Counted from the stretch's first letter, positions 38,290 through 48,687 are shown. The stretch: DNA of 64,000 nucleotides from Magnetospirillum sp. (GCA_027532905.1 JAPZUA010000004.1:493958-557957), one strand, 5' to 3'. Numbers and translations: made by a program. The notes: generated by a model not told the origin, from the letters alone.

Positions 38290-39230
38290 ACGTTGCCGTA
38301 CATGCCGTTGCGGATCATGCGGTAGCCTTTGACGAGCTCGGCAATGCCGGCATCGAGCGAGTGCGCGGGCTTGAAGCCCGTCGCTTCGATGCGCGCGTTC
38401 GAGACGATGTAATCGCGCTTGTCCGGGTCTTCGCCGATGGGTGCCTCGAGAAAAACGAAGCCCGGCACATGCGCTTGGATGCGCTGGCACAGCTCCATCT
38501 TCGAGAGATTGGCGTCCGACAGGCCGACATTGTAGGGCCGGTTTTTCATCGCCGCGAAATTGGCGATGCCGTGCAGGAAGGCGCGGGCGACGTCGCGCAC
38601 ATGGATGTAGTTGCGCTTGAAATGCGGCTCGAACAGCACGACCGCGCGATCCGTGACGGCGCGATGCACGAAATCGTTGACGAGCAGGTCGATGCGCATG
38701 CGCGGGCTCATGCCGAACACGGTCGCAAGCCGGAACGACATGCCGTTGTCGCGGCCGAGCACCAGTTCCTCGGCTTCGACCTTCGTGCGCCCGTAGAGCG
38801 ACAGCGGGCGCAGCGGGCTTTCCTCGGTGCATTCTTTGCCGGGTTCGCCAACGCCGTAGCCGGAGTTCGTGACCGGCATCAGCACGCGCTGGTCTTTGGC
38901 GAGCAAGCCCAGAAGCGTGCGCACCGCATCGCGGTTGATCGACACGGCCCCGGTCTGGTCGTTGTTGCACAAGGGCGCACCCACGAGGGCTGCCAGCGGA
39001 ATCGCAATGTCGGCCTTGGCCACAAGCGGCTTCAGCACGGATACGTCGCGGCAGTCGCCGCGCACCACGTCGAAATCCGGATGCGCGCAGACATGCGCAA
39101 GCGGGGCTTGGCGGAACATGAAATTGTCGAGCACGGTCACGGCATAGCCCGCCTCGAGCAAGGCCGGCACCAGTGTGGATCCGAGATAGCCCGCCCCGCC
39201 GGTCACGAGAATGCGCAGCTTGTTTGCCAT
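38286..39230 (-). CDS. NAD-dependent sugar-nucleotide epimerase/dehydratase-like SDR
   Basis: This 314-residue extended SDR has TGGAGYLGSTLVPALLEAG at the N terminus and SLYGRTKVEAEE with the catalytic Tyr and Lys. The Ser/Thr region reads PVTNSGYGVGEP. The sequence resembles GalE/WbpP-like epimerases and 4-ketoreductases. It heads the minus-strand operon with rfbC-A-B-D and lies divergent from a GHMP kinase. It is not one of the four rhamnose enzymes, so it probably serves a second sugar, perhaps as 4-epimerase or 4-ketoreductase. Confidence 0.86.
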   Translation of the reverse strand: MANKLRILVTGGAGYLGSTLVPALLEAGYAVTVLDNFMFRQAPLAHVCAHPDFDVVRGDCRDVSVLKPLVAKADIAIPLAALVGAPLCNNDQTGAVSINRDAVRTLLGLLAKDQRVLMPVTNSGYGVGEPGKECTEESPLRPLSLYGRTKVEAEELVLGRDNGMSFRLATVFGMSPRMRIDLLVNDFVHRAVTDRAVVLFEPHFKRNYIHVRDVARAFLHGIANFAAMKNRPYNVGLSDANLSKMELCQRIQAHVPGFVFLEAPIGEDPDKRDYIVSNARIEATGFKPAHSLDAGIAELVKGYRMIRNGMYGNV

Positions 39231-39266
39231 CGCCCTGGGCCTTTCCGGTGCGGCTTTTGCCCGCTT

Positions 39267-39297
39267 TTGACATCGATGCGTAAGCGCATGATATAAG
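39267..39297 (+). promoter_or_regulatory. candidate promoter for the GHMP kinase gene
   Basis: A perfect TTGACA (39267-39272) and TATAAG (39292-39297, five of six) are 19 nt apart, slightly longer than ideal. Transcription would begin near 39304. This supports the kinase start at GTG 39352 rather than the in-frame TTG at 39301, which would be upstream of the transcript. Confidence 0.5.
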
Positions 39298-39351
39298 CGA
39301 TTGATTCCGACCCCGCAACTCTTGGCCCCGGCCCCTGAGACGGAGCAGTTT

Positions 39352-40353
39352 GTGATCGTCTCGCGCACCCCTTATCGGCTGTCTTTGTTCGGCGGCGGAA
39401 CCGACTATCCCAAATGGTTTCAGCGCCATGGCGGGGCCGTGATCGGCACGGCGATCGACAAATACTGCAACATCTCGCTGCGGCGCCTGCCGCCGTTTTT
39501 TGCGCATCGCTACCGCGTGGTGTGGTCGCGAATCGAGCTCGTCAACGATCTGCTCGAGATCGAGCATCCGGCCGTACGCGCCGTTTTGCTGGACCAGAAG
39601 GAAAAGCGCGGCCTCGAAATCCACCATGACGGCGACCTGCCGGCACGCTCAGGGTTGGGCTCGTCGTCGGCCTTCACGGTGGGCCTCCTCAATGCGCTCT
39701 ATGCGCTGCGCGGCCAGATGATTTCCAAACACGCGCTTGCCAGCGAAGCGATCCGCATCGAGCAGCAAGTGATCCGCGAACCGGTCGGCAGCCAGGACCA
39801 GATTTGGGCTGCCTATGGCGGCCTCAACCGCATCGATTTCCGTACCGACGGTTCGTTCGACGTGACCCCCTTGGTGCTCACGCGCGACCGACGCGACGAG
39901 CTCGAAAGCTCGCTCGTGCTGTTTTTCACCGGCCTGTCGCGCTACGCGATGACGGTGGCGACCAAACAGATCGCCAATATGGATGCCAAAGAGCGCAACC
40001 TGCACCGCATGCGCGAGATGGTGGACGAAGCGCAGGCGATCATCGCGAGCACGAACCGGCCGATGCGCGAACTCGGCATGCTGATGAACGATGCGTGGCG
40101 CTTGAAGCGCGAACTTGCCGACGGCGTTTCCACGCCCGAGATCGACGCGATCTACGAAGCTGGCATTGCCGCCGGTGCCGTCGGCGGCAAATTGCTGGGA
40201 GCCGGCGGCGGCGGGTTCGTGGCGTTCGTGGTGGCGCCCGAAAAGCGCCAAGCCTTGCGCGAGAAGCTCAAGGATCTCATCGAGGTCGACGTGAAAGTGG
40301 CCGCCCCCGGCAGCCGCATCGTGGTCTACGAACCCGACAGCGAAGTGCGCTAG
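39352..40353 (+). CDS. GHMP-family sugar kinase (heptose-7-phosphate kinase/HddA-like)
   Basis: This 333-residue small-molecule kinase has the family start VIVSRTPYRLSLFGGGTDYP, the ATP loop LPARSGLGSSSA and a C-terminal KLLGAGGGGFVAFV. This wording is closest to D-glycero-D-manno-heptose-7-phosphate kinase HddA and related sugar kinases of polysaccharide clusters. GTG 39352 has GGAG 6 nt upstream and matches the family N terminus; TTG 39301 is in frame. No GmhA, GmhB or HddC homologue is near, so the substrate may be another sugar. It converges with the dehydratase gene, overlapping by 4 nt. Confidence 0.86.
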   Translation: MIVSRTPYRLSLFGGGTDYPKWFQRHGGAVIGTAIDKYCNISLRRLPPFFAHRYRVVWSRIELVNDLLEIEHPAVRAVLLDQKEKRGLEIHHDGDLPARSGLGSSSAFTVGLLNALYALRGQMISKHALASEAIRIEQQVIREPVGSQDQIWAAYGGLNRIDFRTDGSFDVTPLVLTRDRRDELESSLVLFFTGLSRYAMTVATKQIANMDAKERNLHRMREMVDEAQAIIASTNRPMRELGMLMNDAWRLKRELADGVSTPEIDAIYEAGIAAGAVGGKLLGAGGGGFVAFVVAPEKRQALREKLKDLIEVDVKVAAPGSRIVVYEPDSEVR

Positions 40354-41528
40354 CCGCGCACCGCCGCATCGAGCACGCGGCGCAGTTTTTCGATCTGCGG
40401 CGTCAAATCGTGCGGATGGTTGCCGACGAAGAAGCCGCGATCGTGCGCGAGATCCGCGTTCGGCACAGCGCCGCCGACGATGTCGTAGTCGTAGTACTTG
40501 ATCGTGTCGTGGCGCAGGAAGCAGCCGCCCGTGATGATGCGAAAGCCGATATCGGCGGCTTTGAGTGCGGCGAAGATGCGCTCGCGGTCGAGATCCTTCG
40601 CCGGATTCAAGATCAGCGTGAAGCAGAAGGACGAGCTCTGCCCATGCTCCTTCTGGATGATGAAATTGGGATCGCCCGCAAAAAGCTTCTGGAACAGGGC
40701 GAGATTGCGCCGCCGTGCGGCCGTCATGGAAGGCAGCTTTTTGAGCTGCTCGAGACCCACGGCCGCTTCCATTTCGAGCGGGCGCACATTGTAGCCCGGG
40801 AACAGGAAGCGATAGGCCTCGAAATGGTCGCTGCCCGCACGCTTGTAGAGCGGCGAATCGGCCGGCAGATCGCGCGTCCAGCCGTGCGCGCGCATGCATT
40901 TGAGAAGGTGGAAAAGCTCGAGATCGTCGGTCAGCACCATGCCGCCTTCCATCGTCGAGATATGGTGCGAGAAGAAAAAGCTGAACGTGCTGAGATCGCC
41001 GAGCGTGCCGGCCTTGCGGCCTGAGGGCAGCACCGCATCCATCGACTCGCAATTGTCTTCCATGAACCACAGGCCATGGCGGTCGCAGAAAGCACGCATC
41101 TCGTCGAGCCGAGCGGGATTGCCGAGGATCGAGACGGCGAGCAGCGCCTTGGTCTTCGGTGTCAAAGCCTGTTCGAGTTTCGAGACGTCCATATTCAACG
41201 TTTCGAGCTCGACATCGACGAAGCGGCATTTGAGGCCGTATTGCTGCAGCGGATGGTAGGTGGTGCTCCACGAAATCGCGGGCACGATGACCTCGTCGCC
41301 GCGCGCCAACGGGCGCTTGGAGTGGTAGGCCATCGCCGCCACGCAAATGAGATTGGCCGAGGAGCCGGAATTCACCATCACGCCGTATTTCTTGCCGTGA
41401 TAGGCGGCAAAAGCCACTTCCATTGCGGCGACGCGTTCGCCCATCGTGTAGCGGCCCGAGGCGATGACGGCCTGCAGCGCGTCGATTTCTTCCTGGCCCC
41501 ACGAGGGGGCGGCAAGTTCGTAGAACAT
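40350..41528 (-). CDS. PLP-dependent sugar 3-dehydratase (ColD/RfbH-like; catalytic Lys is His)
   Basis: This 392-residue protein has the DegT/aspartate-aminotransferase fold, but the PLP-binding Lys is replaced by His188 in FSHHISTMEGG. In ColD and RfbH (E1) a His at this place turns the enzyme into a C3 dehydratase that makes 3-deoxy-4-keto sugars. His188 is also the number I recall for ColD, whose length (388) is close. The four Cys that bind the iron-sulfur cluster of RfbH are absent, which favours a ColD-like reaction. The PMP-pocket Asp is Asp158 in FMEDNCESMD. It overlaps the E1 beta gene start to stop. Whether the carrier is CDP, GDP or another nucleotide is unknown. Confidence 0.85.
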   Translation of the reverse strand: MFYELAAPSWGQEEIDALQAVIASGRYTMGERVAAMEVAFAAYHGKKYGVMVNSGSSANLICVAAMAYHSKRPLARGDEVIVPAISWSTTYHPLQQYGLKCRFVDVELETLNMDVSKLEQALTPKTKALLAVSILGNPARLDEMRAFCDRHGLWFMEDNCESMDAVLPSGRKAGTLGDLSTFSFFFSHHISTMEGGMVLTDDLELFHLLKCMRAHGWTRDLPADSPLYKRAGSDHFEAYRFLFPGYNVRPLEMEAAVGLEQLKKLPSMTAARRRNLALFQKLFAGDPNFIIQKEHGQSSSFCFTLILNPAKDLDRERIFAALKAADIGFRIITGGCFLRHDTIKYYDYDIVGGAVPNADLAHDRGFFVGNHPHDLTPQIEKLRRVLDAAVRG

Positions 41529-42616
41529 CAGAACGGGCCTTTGAACTGCAGCTGATAGGCAAGCTCGGCTTTGGCCGCATCGGGCGCCCAAGCTTGCGCA
41601 TCGGGCCGAGCGAGCTTGTAGGCGGCCGCCGCGATCGTGGCCGGATTGGGATAGAACGCAGCCTCGAGCGGCGGCGAAGGCGGGCACGGTGTCGGCGCAA
41701 AACCCAAACGCTGGATCTGCAACGGGCCTTCGCCCGCACACGCCTCGGCGACACGTGCGGCGATCTCGGCACCGGCCCCGCACATGGACCAGCCATTGTC
41801 GACGATCACGAGCTTGCGCGTGCGCCGCACGCTTTCGACGATCGTGTCGCTGTCGAGCGGCGCGAGCCAAATCGGGTCGATGACCTCGGCCGACACGCCT
41901 GCCTCTTTCAAGAGATCGGCGGCGCGCAAGGCTTCGACGACCATGTTGGAGATGCCGACGATCGTGACGTCGCGCCCGAAACGGCACACGCGCGCACGGC
42001 CGGGGGCGACGACAAAGGGTGCCTCCGCCACGAAAGCTTCCGTCGCATAAAGCAAGCGATGCTCGACGAACACGACCGGATTGTCGTCGCGAATCGCCGC
42101 GATCAACGCACCCTTGGCGTCGTGCGCATTCGACGGCGCGCAGACCTTCAAGCCCGGCACATGCATGAACATCGAATGGAGACCCTGGCTGTGCTGCGCC
42201 CCCTGGCCCCAGGATTTGCCGATGATCGTGCGCACGACGAGCGGCACTTTGATCTGGCCGCCATACATATAGCGCGCCTTGGCGGCGATATTGACGAGCT
42301 GGTTCATGCACAGCATCAGAAAATCCATGCGGATATGCACATGGATCGGCCGCATGCCGGCCATCGCGGCTCCGATGGCGACCCCGGTCATCGCGTCTTC
42401 AGACAACGGTGTCGTGAACACGCGCTCGGGGCCAAAGCGATCAAGCAGGCCGCGCGTCGAGCCTTGGATCGCCTTGTGGTCGTCGACGTCGAGCCCGAAC
42501 AGAAACACGTTTTTGTCGCGCGCCATCTCGAGTGCGACGGCCTCGGACAAGGCATCGACGTATTTTAGCACGCGCCGCCCGTCTTCGATGCGCCCCGGCC
42601 AGGCGAGCTTACGCAT
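41528..42616 (-). CDS. thiamine-diphosphate E1 beta-type subunit in a sugar cluster
   Basis: This 362-residue protein is the transketolase-type beta partner of a two-subunit ThDP enzyme, like pyruvate or acetoin dehydrogenase E1 beta. The ThDP-activating Glu is Glu73 in FTTPLSEDAMTG. RMDFLMLCMNQLVNIAAKARYM (read in two pieces), GKSWGQGAQHSQGLHSMFMH and VCAPSNAHDAKG are typical. It overlaps the alpha gene by 8 nt and the 3-dehydratase gene by one base. No E2 or E3 gene follows. This points to transfer of an activated two-carbon unit to an acceptor rather than acetyl-CoA formation. Confidence 0.9.
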   Translation of the reverse strand: MRKLAWPGRIEDGRRVLKYVDALSEAVALEMARDKNVFLFGLDVDDHKAIQGSTRGLLDRFGPERVFTTPLSEDAMTGVAIGAAMAGMRPIHVHIRMDFLMLCMNQLVNIAAKARYMYGGQIKVPLVVRTIIGKSWGQGAQHSQGLHSMFMHVPGLKVCAPSNAHDAKGALIAAIRDDNPVVFVEHRLLYATEAFVAEAPFVVAPGRARVCRFGRDVTIVGISNMVVEALRAADLLKEAGVSAEVIDPIWLAPLDSDTIVESVRRTRKLVIVDNGWSMCGAGAEIAARVAEACAGEGPLQIQRLGFAPTPCPPSPPLEAAFYPNPATIAAAAYKLARPDAQAWAPDAAKAELAYQLQFKGPF

Positions 42617-43580
42617 AGACATCGGTGCCAAGCTCCTCGATCGCGGGGAAGGGCGACGCTTCGGCGAACACGATCGCTGCGGCGATTTCAGCTTCGATCT
42701 CGGCGTCGATCGCGGCACGCTGCTTGGCCGACAAAGCTTTGGCGGCCTTGGCGACTGGATCTTTTTTCTGCCACTTGGCGAGCATCGCCTTGCTGCGGAA
42801 GCCGGCATCGTAGTCTTCGCCGGGGCCGACATGCTCGCGCCAGCGCCAGGTGAGGCACTCGATGAAGATCGGGCCGCCGCCTTTGCGCATCTTGGGCAAG
42901 GCTTTTTCGATATGCTTGCGGATCGCGACCGTGTCGGAATCGGCAAAGCGCTTGGCCGGAATGCCGTAGGTCGCCACGCGCGCGCACAGCCGATCCGTGG
43001 CCCAGCGCTTCGACAACGGTTCGTGGATCGCGAAGCCGTTATTCTCGCACACGAACACGACCGGCAATTTATGGAGGGCCGCAAAATTCAGGCTCTCGGC
43101 AAAGCAGCCTTCTTCGGTCGCCCCGTCGCCGAGGAAACATGCGACGACCGCCCCGGTCTTCAAGCGCTTTTGCGCCAAGGCATAGCCGACCGCGACGGGC
43201 ACGGTCGTGCCGACGACGGCCGACGTGCCCAGCACTTTGGCGCGCATGTCGATCAGATGCATCGACCCGCCTTTGCCGCGCGCACAGCCGGTGTCCTTGC
43301 CGTAGAGCTCGGCCATCATCGCGTTGAGCGACCCGCCTTTGGCGAGATAGGTCGCATGGCCGCGATAGGTGCCTGAGACCGCGTCGCGCGCTTCGAGGGC
43401 GTCGCACACCCCGACGGCAATGCCTTCCTGGCCGATGGACAGGTGCACGGGGCTTTTGATTTTGTCCGACGGGTAGAGGCGCGCGATTTCCTCTTCGACG
43501 CGCCGAATGCGGCGCAAGCTGCGATAGAGACGCAGCGTCGCATCGGGCTCTTTCGGCGCGGATTTGGCTTTGGCTTGCAT
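42609..43580 (-). CDS. thiamine-diphosphate E1 alpha-type subunit in a sugar cluster
   Basis: This 323-residue protein binds thiamine diphosphate by the GDG...NN motif: LGDGATEEG (residues 150-158) and CENNGFAIH (NN at 180-181). The start region TYRGHATYLAKGGSLNAMM and ARGKGGSMHLIDM are standard for E1 alpha. A typical YRYHGHS phosphorylation-loop segment reads LTWRWREHVGPGEDY, so that loop is diverged. It is the first gene of the alpha-beta-dehydratase operon. Relatives AviB1/AviB2 in avilamycin synthesis are E1-like proteins tied to a two-carbon sugar branch, as I recall. Confidence 0.9.
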   Translation of the reverse strand: MQAKAKSAPKEPDATLRLYRSLRRIRRVEEEIARLYPSDKIKSPVHLSIGQEGIAVGVCDALEARDAVSGTYRGHATYLAKGGSLNAMMAELYGKDTGCARGKGGSMHLIDMRAKVLGTSAVVGTTVPVAVGYALAQKRLKTGAVVACFLGDGATEEGCFAESLNFAALHKLPVVFVCENNGFAIHEPLSKRWATDRLCARVATYGIPAKRFADSDTVAIRKHIEKALPKMRKGGGPIFIECLTWRWREHVGPGEDYDAGFRSKAMLAKWQKKDPVAKAAKALSAKQRAAIDAEIEAEIAAAIVFAEASPFPAIEELGTDVYA

Positions 43581-43613
43581 CGCAGCGACTCGATTCGCAA
43601 AAAGTCGCTTATT

Positions 43614-44096
43614 TTAGGCGCGGTGGTAGGGGTGTCCAGCCAACAGCGAAGCTGCGCGCCACAATTGTTCGGCCAGCATCGCGCGCGCGAGCAGATGCGG
43701 CCATGTCATGGCGCCTAGCGACAGGCGAAAACGCGCTTGTGCCAGCAACGACGCATCGAGCCCGTCCGCCCCGCCGATCGCAAACGCCACGTCGCCGTTG
43801 CCGTCGTCGCGCCAGGCGGCAAGCTTCGACGCGAATTCTTCGGTCGACAGCGTTTTGCCGCGCGGATCGAGCGCCACCAGAAAAGCACCGTCCGGCACTT
43901 GCGCCAGCAGCTTTTCGGCTTCCGCGCGCTTGCGGCCGGCCGCGTCGGCTTTGTCTTTGGGCTTGGCCTCGATCTCGCAGCAGTCGAGCGGGCCGATGCC
44001 CGCCGGGCTCGCCGTCAGGCGCTTGGCATATTCGCCGACAAGCGCATCCTCGGGCGAGCCGCGCGCGCGGCCCGCTGCCACGATCGTGACGCGCAT
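43614..44096 (-). CDS. rlmH: 23S rRNA (pseudouridine1915-N3)-methyltransferase
   Basis: This 160-residue SPOUT methyltransferase acts on helix 69 of 23S rRNA in complete ribosomes. The SAM-knot motifs are LVALDPRGKTLSTEEFA, FAIGGADGLD and the C-terminal SLGAMTWPHLLARAMLAEQL ending HPYHRA. Its place directly after rsfS is the usual order in Alphaproteobacteria. Confidence 0.95.
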   Translation of the reverse strand: MRVTIVAAGRARGSPEDALVGEYAKRLTASPAGIGPLDCCEIEAKPKDKADAAGRKRAEAEKLLAQVPDGAFLVALDPRGKTLSTEEFASKLAAWRDDGNGDVAFAIGGADGLDASLLAQARFRLSLGAMTWPHLLARAMLAEQLWRAASLLAGHPYHRA

Positions 44097-44109
44097 CCCG
44101 GCTCAGCGC

Positions 44110-44487
44110 TTAAGCATGCGCTGCGGCCGGCTCTTCCCAATCGTCGGCCCACATTTTCTCGAGCCCGTACTGGGCGCGGATTTCGGGCCGGAACAGGTGC
44201 ACGACGATGTCGCCACCGTCGATCAGCACCCAATCGCCCTGGTCGGCACCCTCGATGCGGATGCCTTTGAGGCCTTTGCCCTCCAGCTTCTCGACGACGT
44301 GCTGGGCCATGGATTGGATGTGGCGGCTCGAGAGGCCGCTGGCGACGATCATGTAGTCGGCGATCGAGCTTTTGCCGGCGAGGTCGATGACGACCGGGTC
44401 GGCGGCTTTGTCGTCGTCGAGCGTTTTGGCGACGAGTTTAAGGACCGTTTTGGGCGCGGATACGGTCTTGCGCTTTGTCGTGGCGAT
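44110..44487 (-). CDS. rsfS: ribosome silencing factor, apparent ATC start codon
   Basis: This 125-residue protein binds ribosomal protein uL14 and blocks subunit joining in starvation. The family core is DDDKAADPVVIDLAGKSSIA, DYMIVASGLSSRHIQSMA and WVLIDGGDIVVHLFRPE. The first ATG in frame (44352) would remove the conserved N-terminal third. Upstream to the in-frame stop there is no ATG, GTG, TTG or CTG at a sensible place. An ATC at 44487 follows GGGAG with 7-nt spacing and gives a normal length, so ATC is probably the start. A sequence error replacing ATG is the alternative. Confidence 0.82.
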   Translation of the reverse strand: MATTKRKTVSAPKTVLKLVAKTLDDDKAADPVVIDLAGKSSIADYMIVASGLSSRHIQSMAQHVVEKLEGKGLKGIRIEGADQGDWVLIDGGDIVVHLFRPEIRAQYGLEKMWADDWEEPAAAHA

Positions 44488-44514
44488 CGCGTGTCTCCCG
44501 AGTTGGTCGTACGG

Positions 44515-45183
44515 TTAACGGTGCGAACGTGGCGGCGAGTTGCTGGTCTTGGTTCGCGCGGAGGGCCATGGGGTTTTGAGGCCCGCACGGATCCGCGTGG
44601 CAGAGGCCGGATGCAGGCGGACCGGAAAGTACGCCCACGCCGGCGGCGCGAACGTGCCCAAACGGCGGACCCGACGGGATCCGATTTGGGCTGTGGAAAA
44701 GGCCCGAGCCGCCTTTGCGACCAATGCTTTGTTAGAATACGTCGGGCGCGCGAAAACGGCAATGACCATCGTGTTAAAAATTTTCCGCCAACGCTGCCAA
44801 CGGTCGAACTGGAGCAGATTGTCGGCTCCCATCAGCCACACGAACTGCGTGCGCGGAAAACGCCGCGCGCAGGCTTCGAGCGTGTCGGCGGTGAAGCGCG
44901 TGCCCAGCCACGTCTCCAGCGCAACCGCCTTTATGCGCGGATGGCCCGCGCACACGGCCTTGGCGCTCGCAAGCCGTGCCGCCAAAGGCGCCATGCCGCT
45001 TGCTTCTTTGAGCGGATTTTGCGGGCTCACGATGAGCCAGACTTCGTCGAGATCGAGGCGCTTCAAGGCTTCGCGCGCGATATGCGCGTGGCCTTCGTGG
45101 GCGGGATTGAACGAACCGCCGAACAGACCCACGCGACGCTTGGGCGCCAATCCCAGACGATAGAGAGGCGGGGCGATGCTCAA
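44515..45183 (-). CDS. nadD: nicotinate-nucleotide adenylyltransferase
   Basis: This 222-residue enzyme makes nicotinate adenine dinucleotide in NAD synthesis. The T/HxGH-type site is RVGLFGGSFNPAHEGHAHIA, followed by VWLIVSPQNPLK; the adenylate site FVWLMGADNLLQFDRW is also clear. TTG 45183 overlaps the proA stop (TTGA) and is the likeliest start; it gives a short N-terminal extension before the core, as in many Alphaproteobacteria. GTG at the start of the core is an alternative. The C-terminal SATRIR motif (HPASATRIRAG) is present. Confidence 0.93.
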   Translation of the reverse strand: MSIAPPLYRLGLAPKRRVGLFGGSFNPAHEGHAHIAREALKRLDLDEVWLIVSPQNPLKEASGMAPLAARLASAKAVCAGHPRIKAVALETWLGTRFTADTLEACARRFPRTQFVWLMGADNLLQFDRWQRWRKIFNTMVIAVFARPTYSNKALVAKAARAFSTAQIGSRRVRRLGTFAPPAWAYFPVRLHPASATRIRAGLKTPWPSARTKTSNSPPRSHR

Positions 45184-46466
45184 GGCCGCGTCTGCCCAGC
45201 CCCACGCACGACGTATTTGTAGGTCGTGAGCTGTTCGGCCCCGACGGGTCCGCGCGGCGGCAAGCGGCCGGTCGAAATACCGATCTCGGCGCCGAAGCCG
45301 AACTCGGCGCCGTCGGCGAACTGCGTGGACGCATTGTGCAGCACGATCGCGGAATCGACGCGCGACAAAAACGCCTCGGCAGCCGAAGCATCGCCCGCGA
45401 CGATCGCGTCCGTGTGGTGCGAGCCGTAGGCGTTGACATGGTCGATCGCCGCATCGAGCCCATCGACGATTTTGACGGCCAGGATCGCGTCGAGATATTC
45501 GGTCGTCCAATCGGCGTCGGTTGCGGCAAGCGCGCGGCGATCGATTTTCTGCACGTCGGCGTCGCCGCGAATTTCGCAGCCCGCCGCGATCAGATCGTCG
45601 AGGATGGCGGGCAGATGCGTAGGTGCGGCCGCCCGGTCGACCAGCAGCGTTTCGGTTGCCCCGCATACCGAGACGCGGCGCATCTTGGCGTTCATCGTGA
45701 CTTTGCGCGCCATGTCGATGTCGGCCGATTCGTGGATGTAGGTGTGGCACAGCCCTTCGAGATGCGCGATCACGGGAATGTGCGTTTCCTTCATCACGCG
45801 TTCGATTAGGCTCTTGCCGCCGCGCGGCACGATCGTGTCGATATAGCGGTGCATGGCGAGCATGTGGCCCACCGCCGCGCGGTCGCGCGTGGGTACCAAC
45901 TGCACGGCGTCTTCCGGCAGACCCGATGCAGCCAACGCGGCGCGGATCGCAGCCACGATCGCTTGCGACGAATGGAAGCTCTCCTGGCCCCCGCGCAGGA
46001 TCGCGGCATTGCCGGATTTGACGCACAAGGCGCCCGCGTCAGCCGTCACGTTCGGGCGCGCTTCGTAGATGATGCCGATCACGCCGATGGGAACGGCAAC
46101 GCGCGAGATCATCAGCCCGTTTGGCCGATTCCAGCCCTGCAGAATCGAGCCGACCGGATCGGGCAACGCCGCGACGTCTTCGAGACCCTTGGCGATGGCC
46201 TCGATGCGCTTGATGTCGAGACGCGAACGGTCGACCATCGCGAGCGAATTGCCAGCCTCGACCGCAAACGCGACGTCGGCAGCATTTGCCTCGAGAATCG
46301 CATCGGATGCCGCGCGGATCTTGTCGGCCGCCATGCGCAGGGCCGCACTTTTTTTCTTGGCCGGAGCGACCGCGAGCAACGAAGCCGCACGCCGTGCGGC
46401 AAGGCCCATCGCTTCCATCGCGGCTTTGAGGGGGAGGTCTTGTGCGGCCATCGATTCGGCTTTCAT
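45180..46466 (-). CDS. proA: gamma-glutamyl phosphate reductase
   Basis: This enzyme of about 428 residues makes glutamate-5-semialdehyde in proline synthesis. Motifs are VPIGVIGIIYEARPNVTADA, CVKSGNAAILRGGQES, the KVTMNAKMRRVSVCGATETLL segment with the catalytic Cys, and GISTGRLPPRGPVG near the end. Either ATG 46466 or ATG 46451 could start it; neither has a strong ribosome binding site. It follows proB by 31 nt. Confidence 0.96.
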   Translation of the reverse strand: MKAESMAAQDLPLKAAMEAMGLAARRAASLLAVAPAKKKSAALRMAADKIRAASDAILEANAADVAFAVEAGNSLAMVDRSRLDIKRIEAIAKGLEDVAALPDPVGSILQGWNRPNGLMISRVAVPIGVIGIIYEARPNVTADAGALCVKSGNAAILRGGQESFHSSQAIVAAIRAALAASGLPEDAVQLVPTRDRAAVGHMLAMHRYIDTIVPRGGKSLIERVMKETHIPVIAHLEGLCHTYIHESADIDMARKVTMNAKMRRVSVCGATETLLVDRAAAPTHLPAILDDLIAAGCEIRGDADVQKIDRRALAATDADWTTEYLDAILAVKIVDGLDAAIDHVNAYGSHHTDAIVAGDASAAEAFLSRVDSAIVLHNASTQFADGAEFGFGAEIGISTGRLPPRGPVGAEQLTTYKYVVRGAGQTRP

Positions 46467-46497
46467 CGGCACTATTCTAACGAGCGGGATCGGCAGT

Positions 46498-48668
<2,171 letters not shown>

Positions 48669-48687
48669 TCAGGTCCAAAAACGAGAA

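Noticed and set aside
39301..39351. TTG at 39301 as start of the GHMP kinase
   Set aside because: It adds 17 residues not typical of the family, lacks a ribosome binding site and lies at or before the predicted transcription start; GTG 39352 has GGAG at 6 nt.
41528..43580. Pyruvate dehydrogenase complex for central metabolism
   Set aside because: No lipoyl E2 or E3 gene is adjacent, and the pair overlaps a sugar 3-dehydratase gene within a sugar cluster. The central complex is probably elsewhere.
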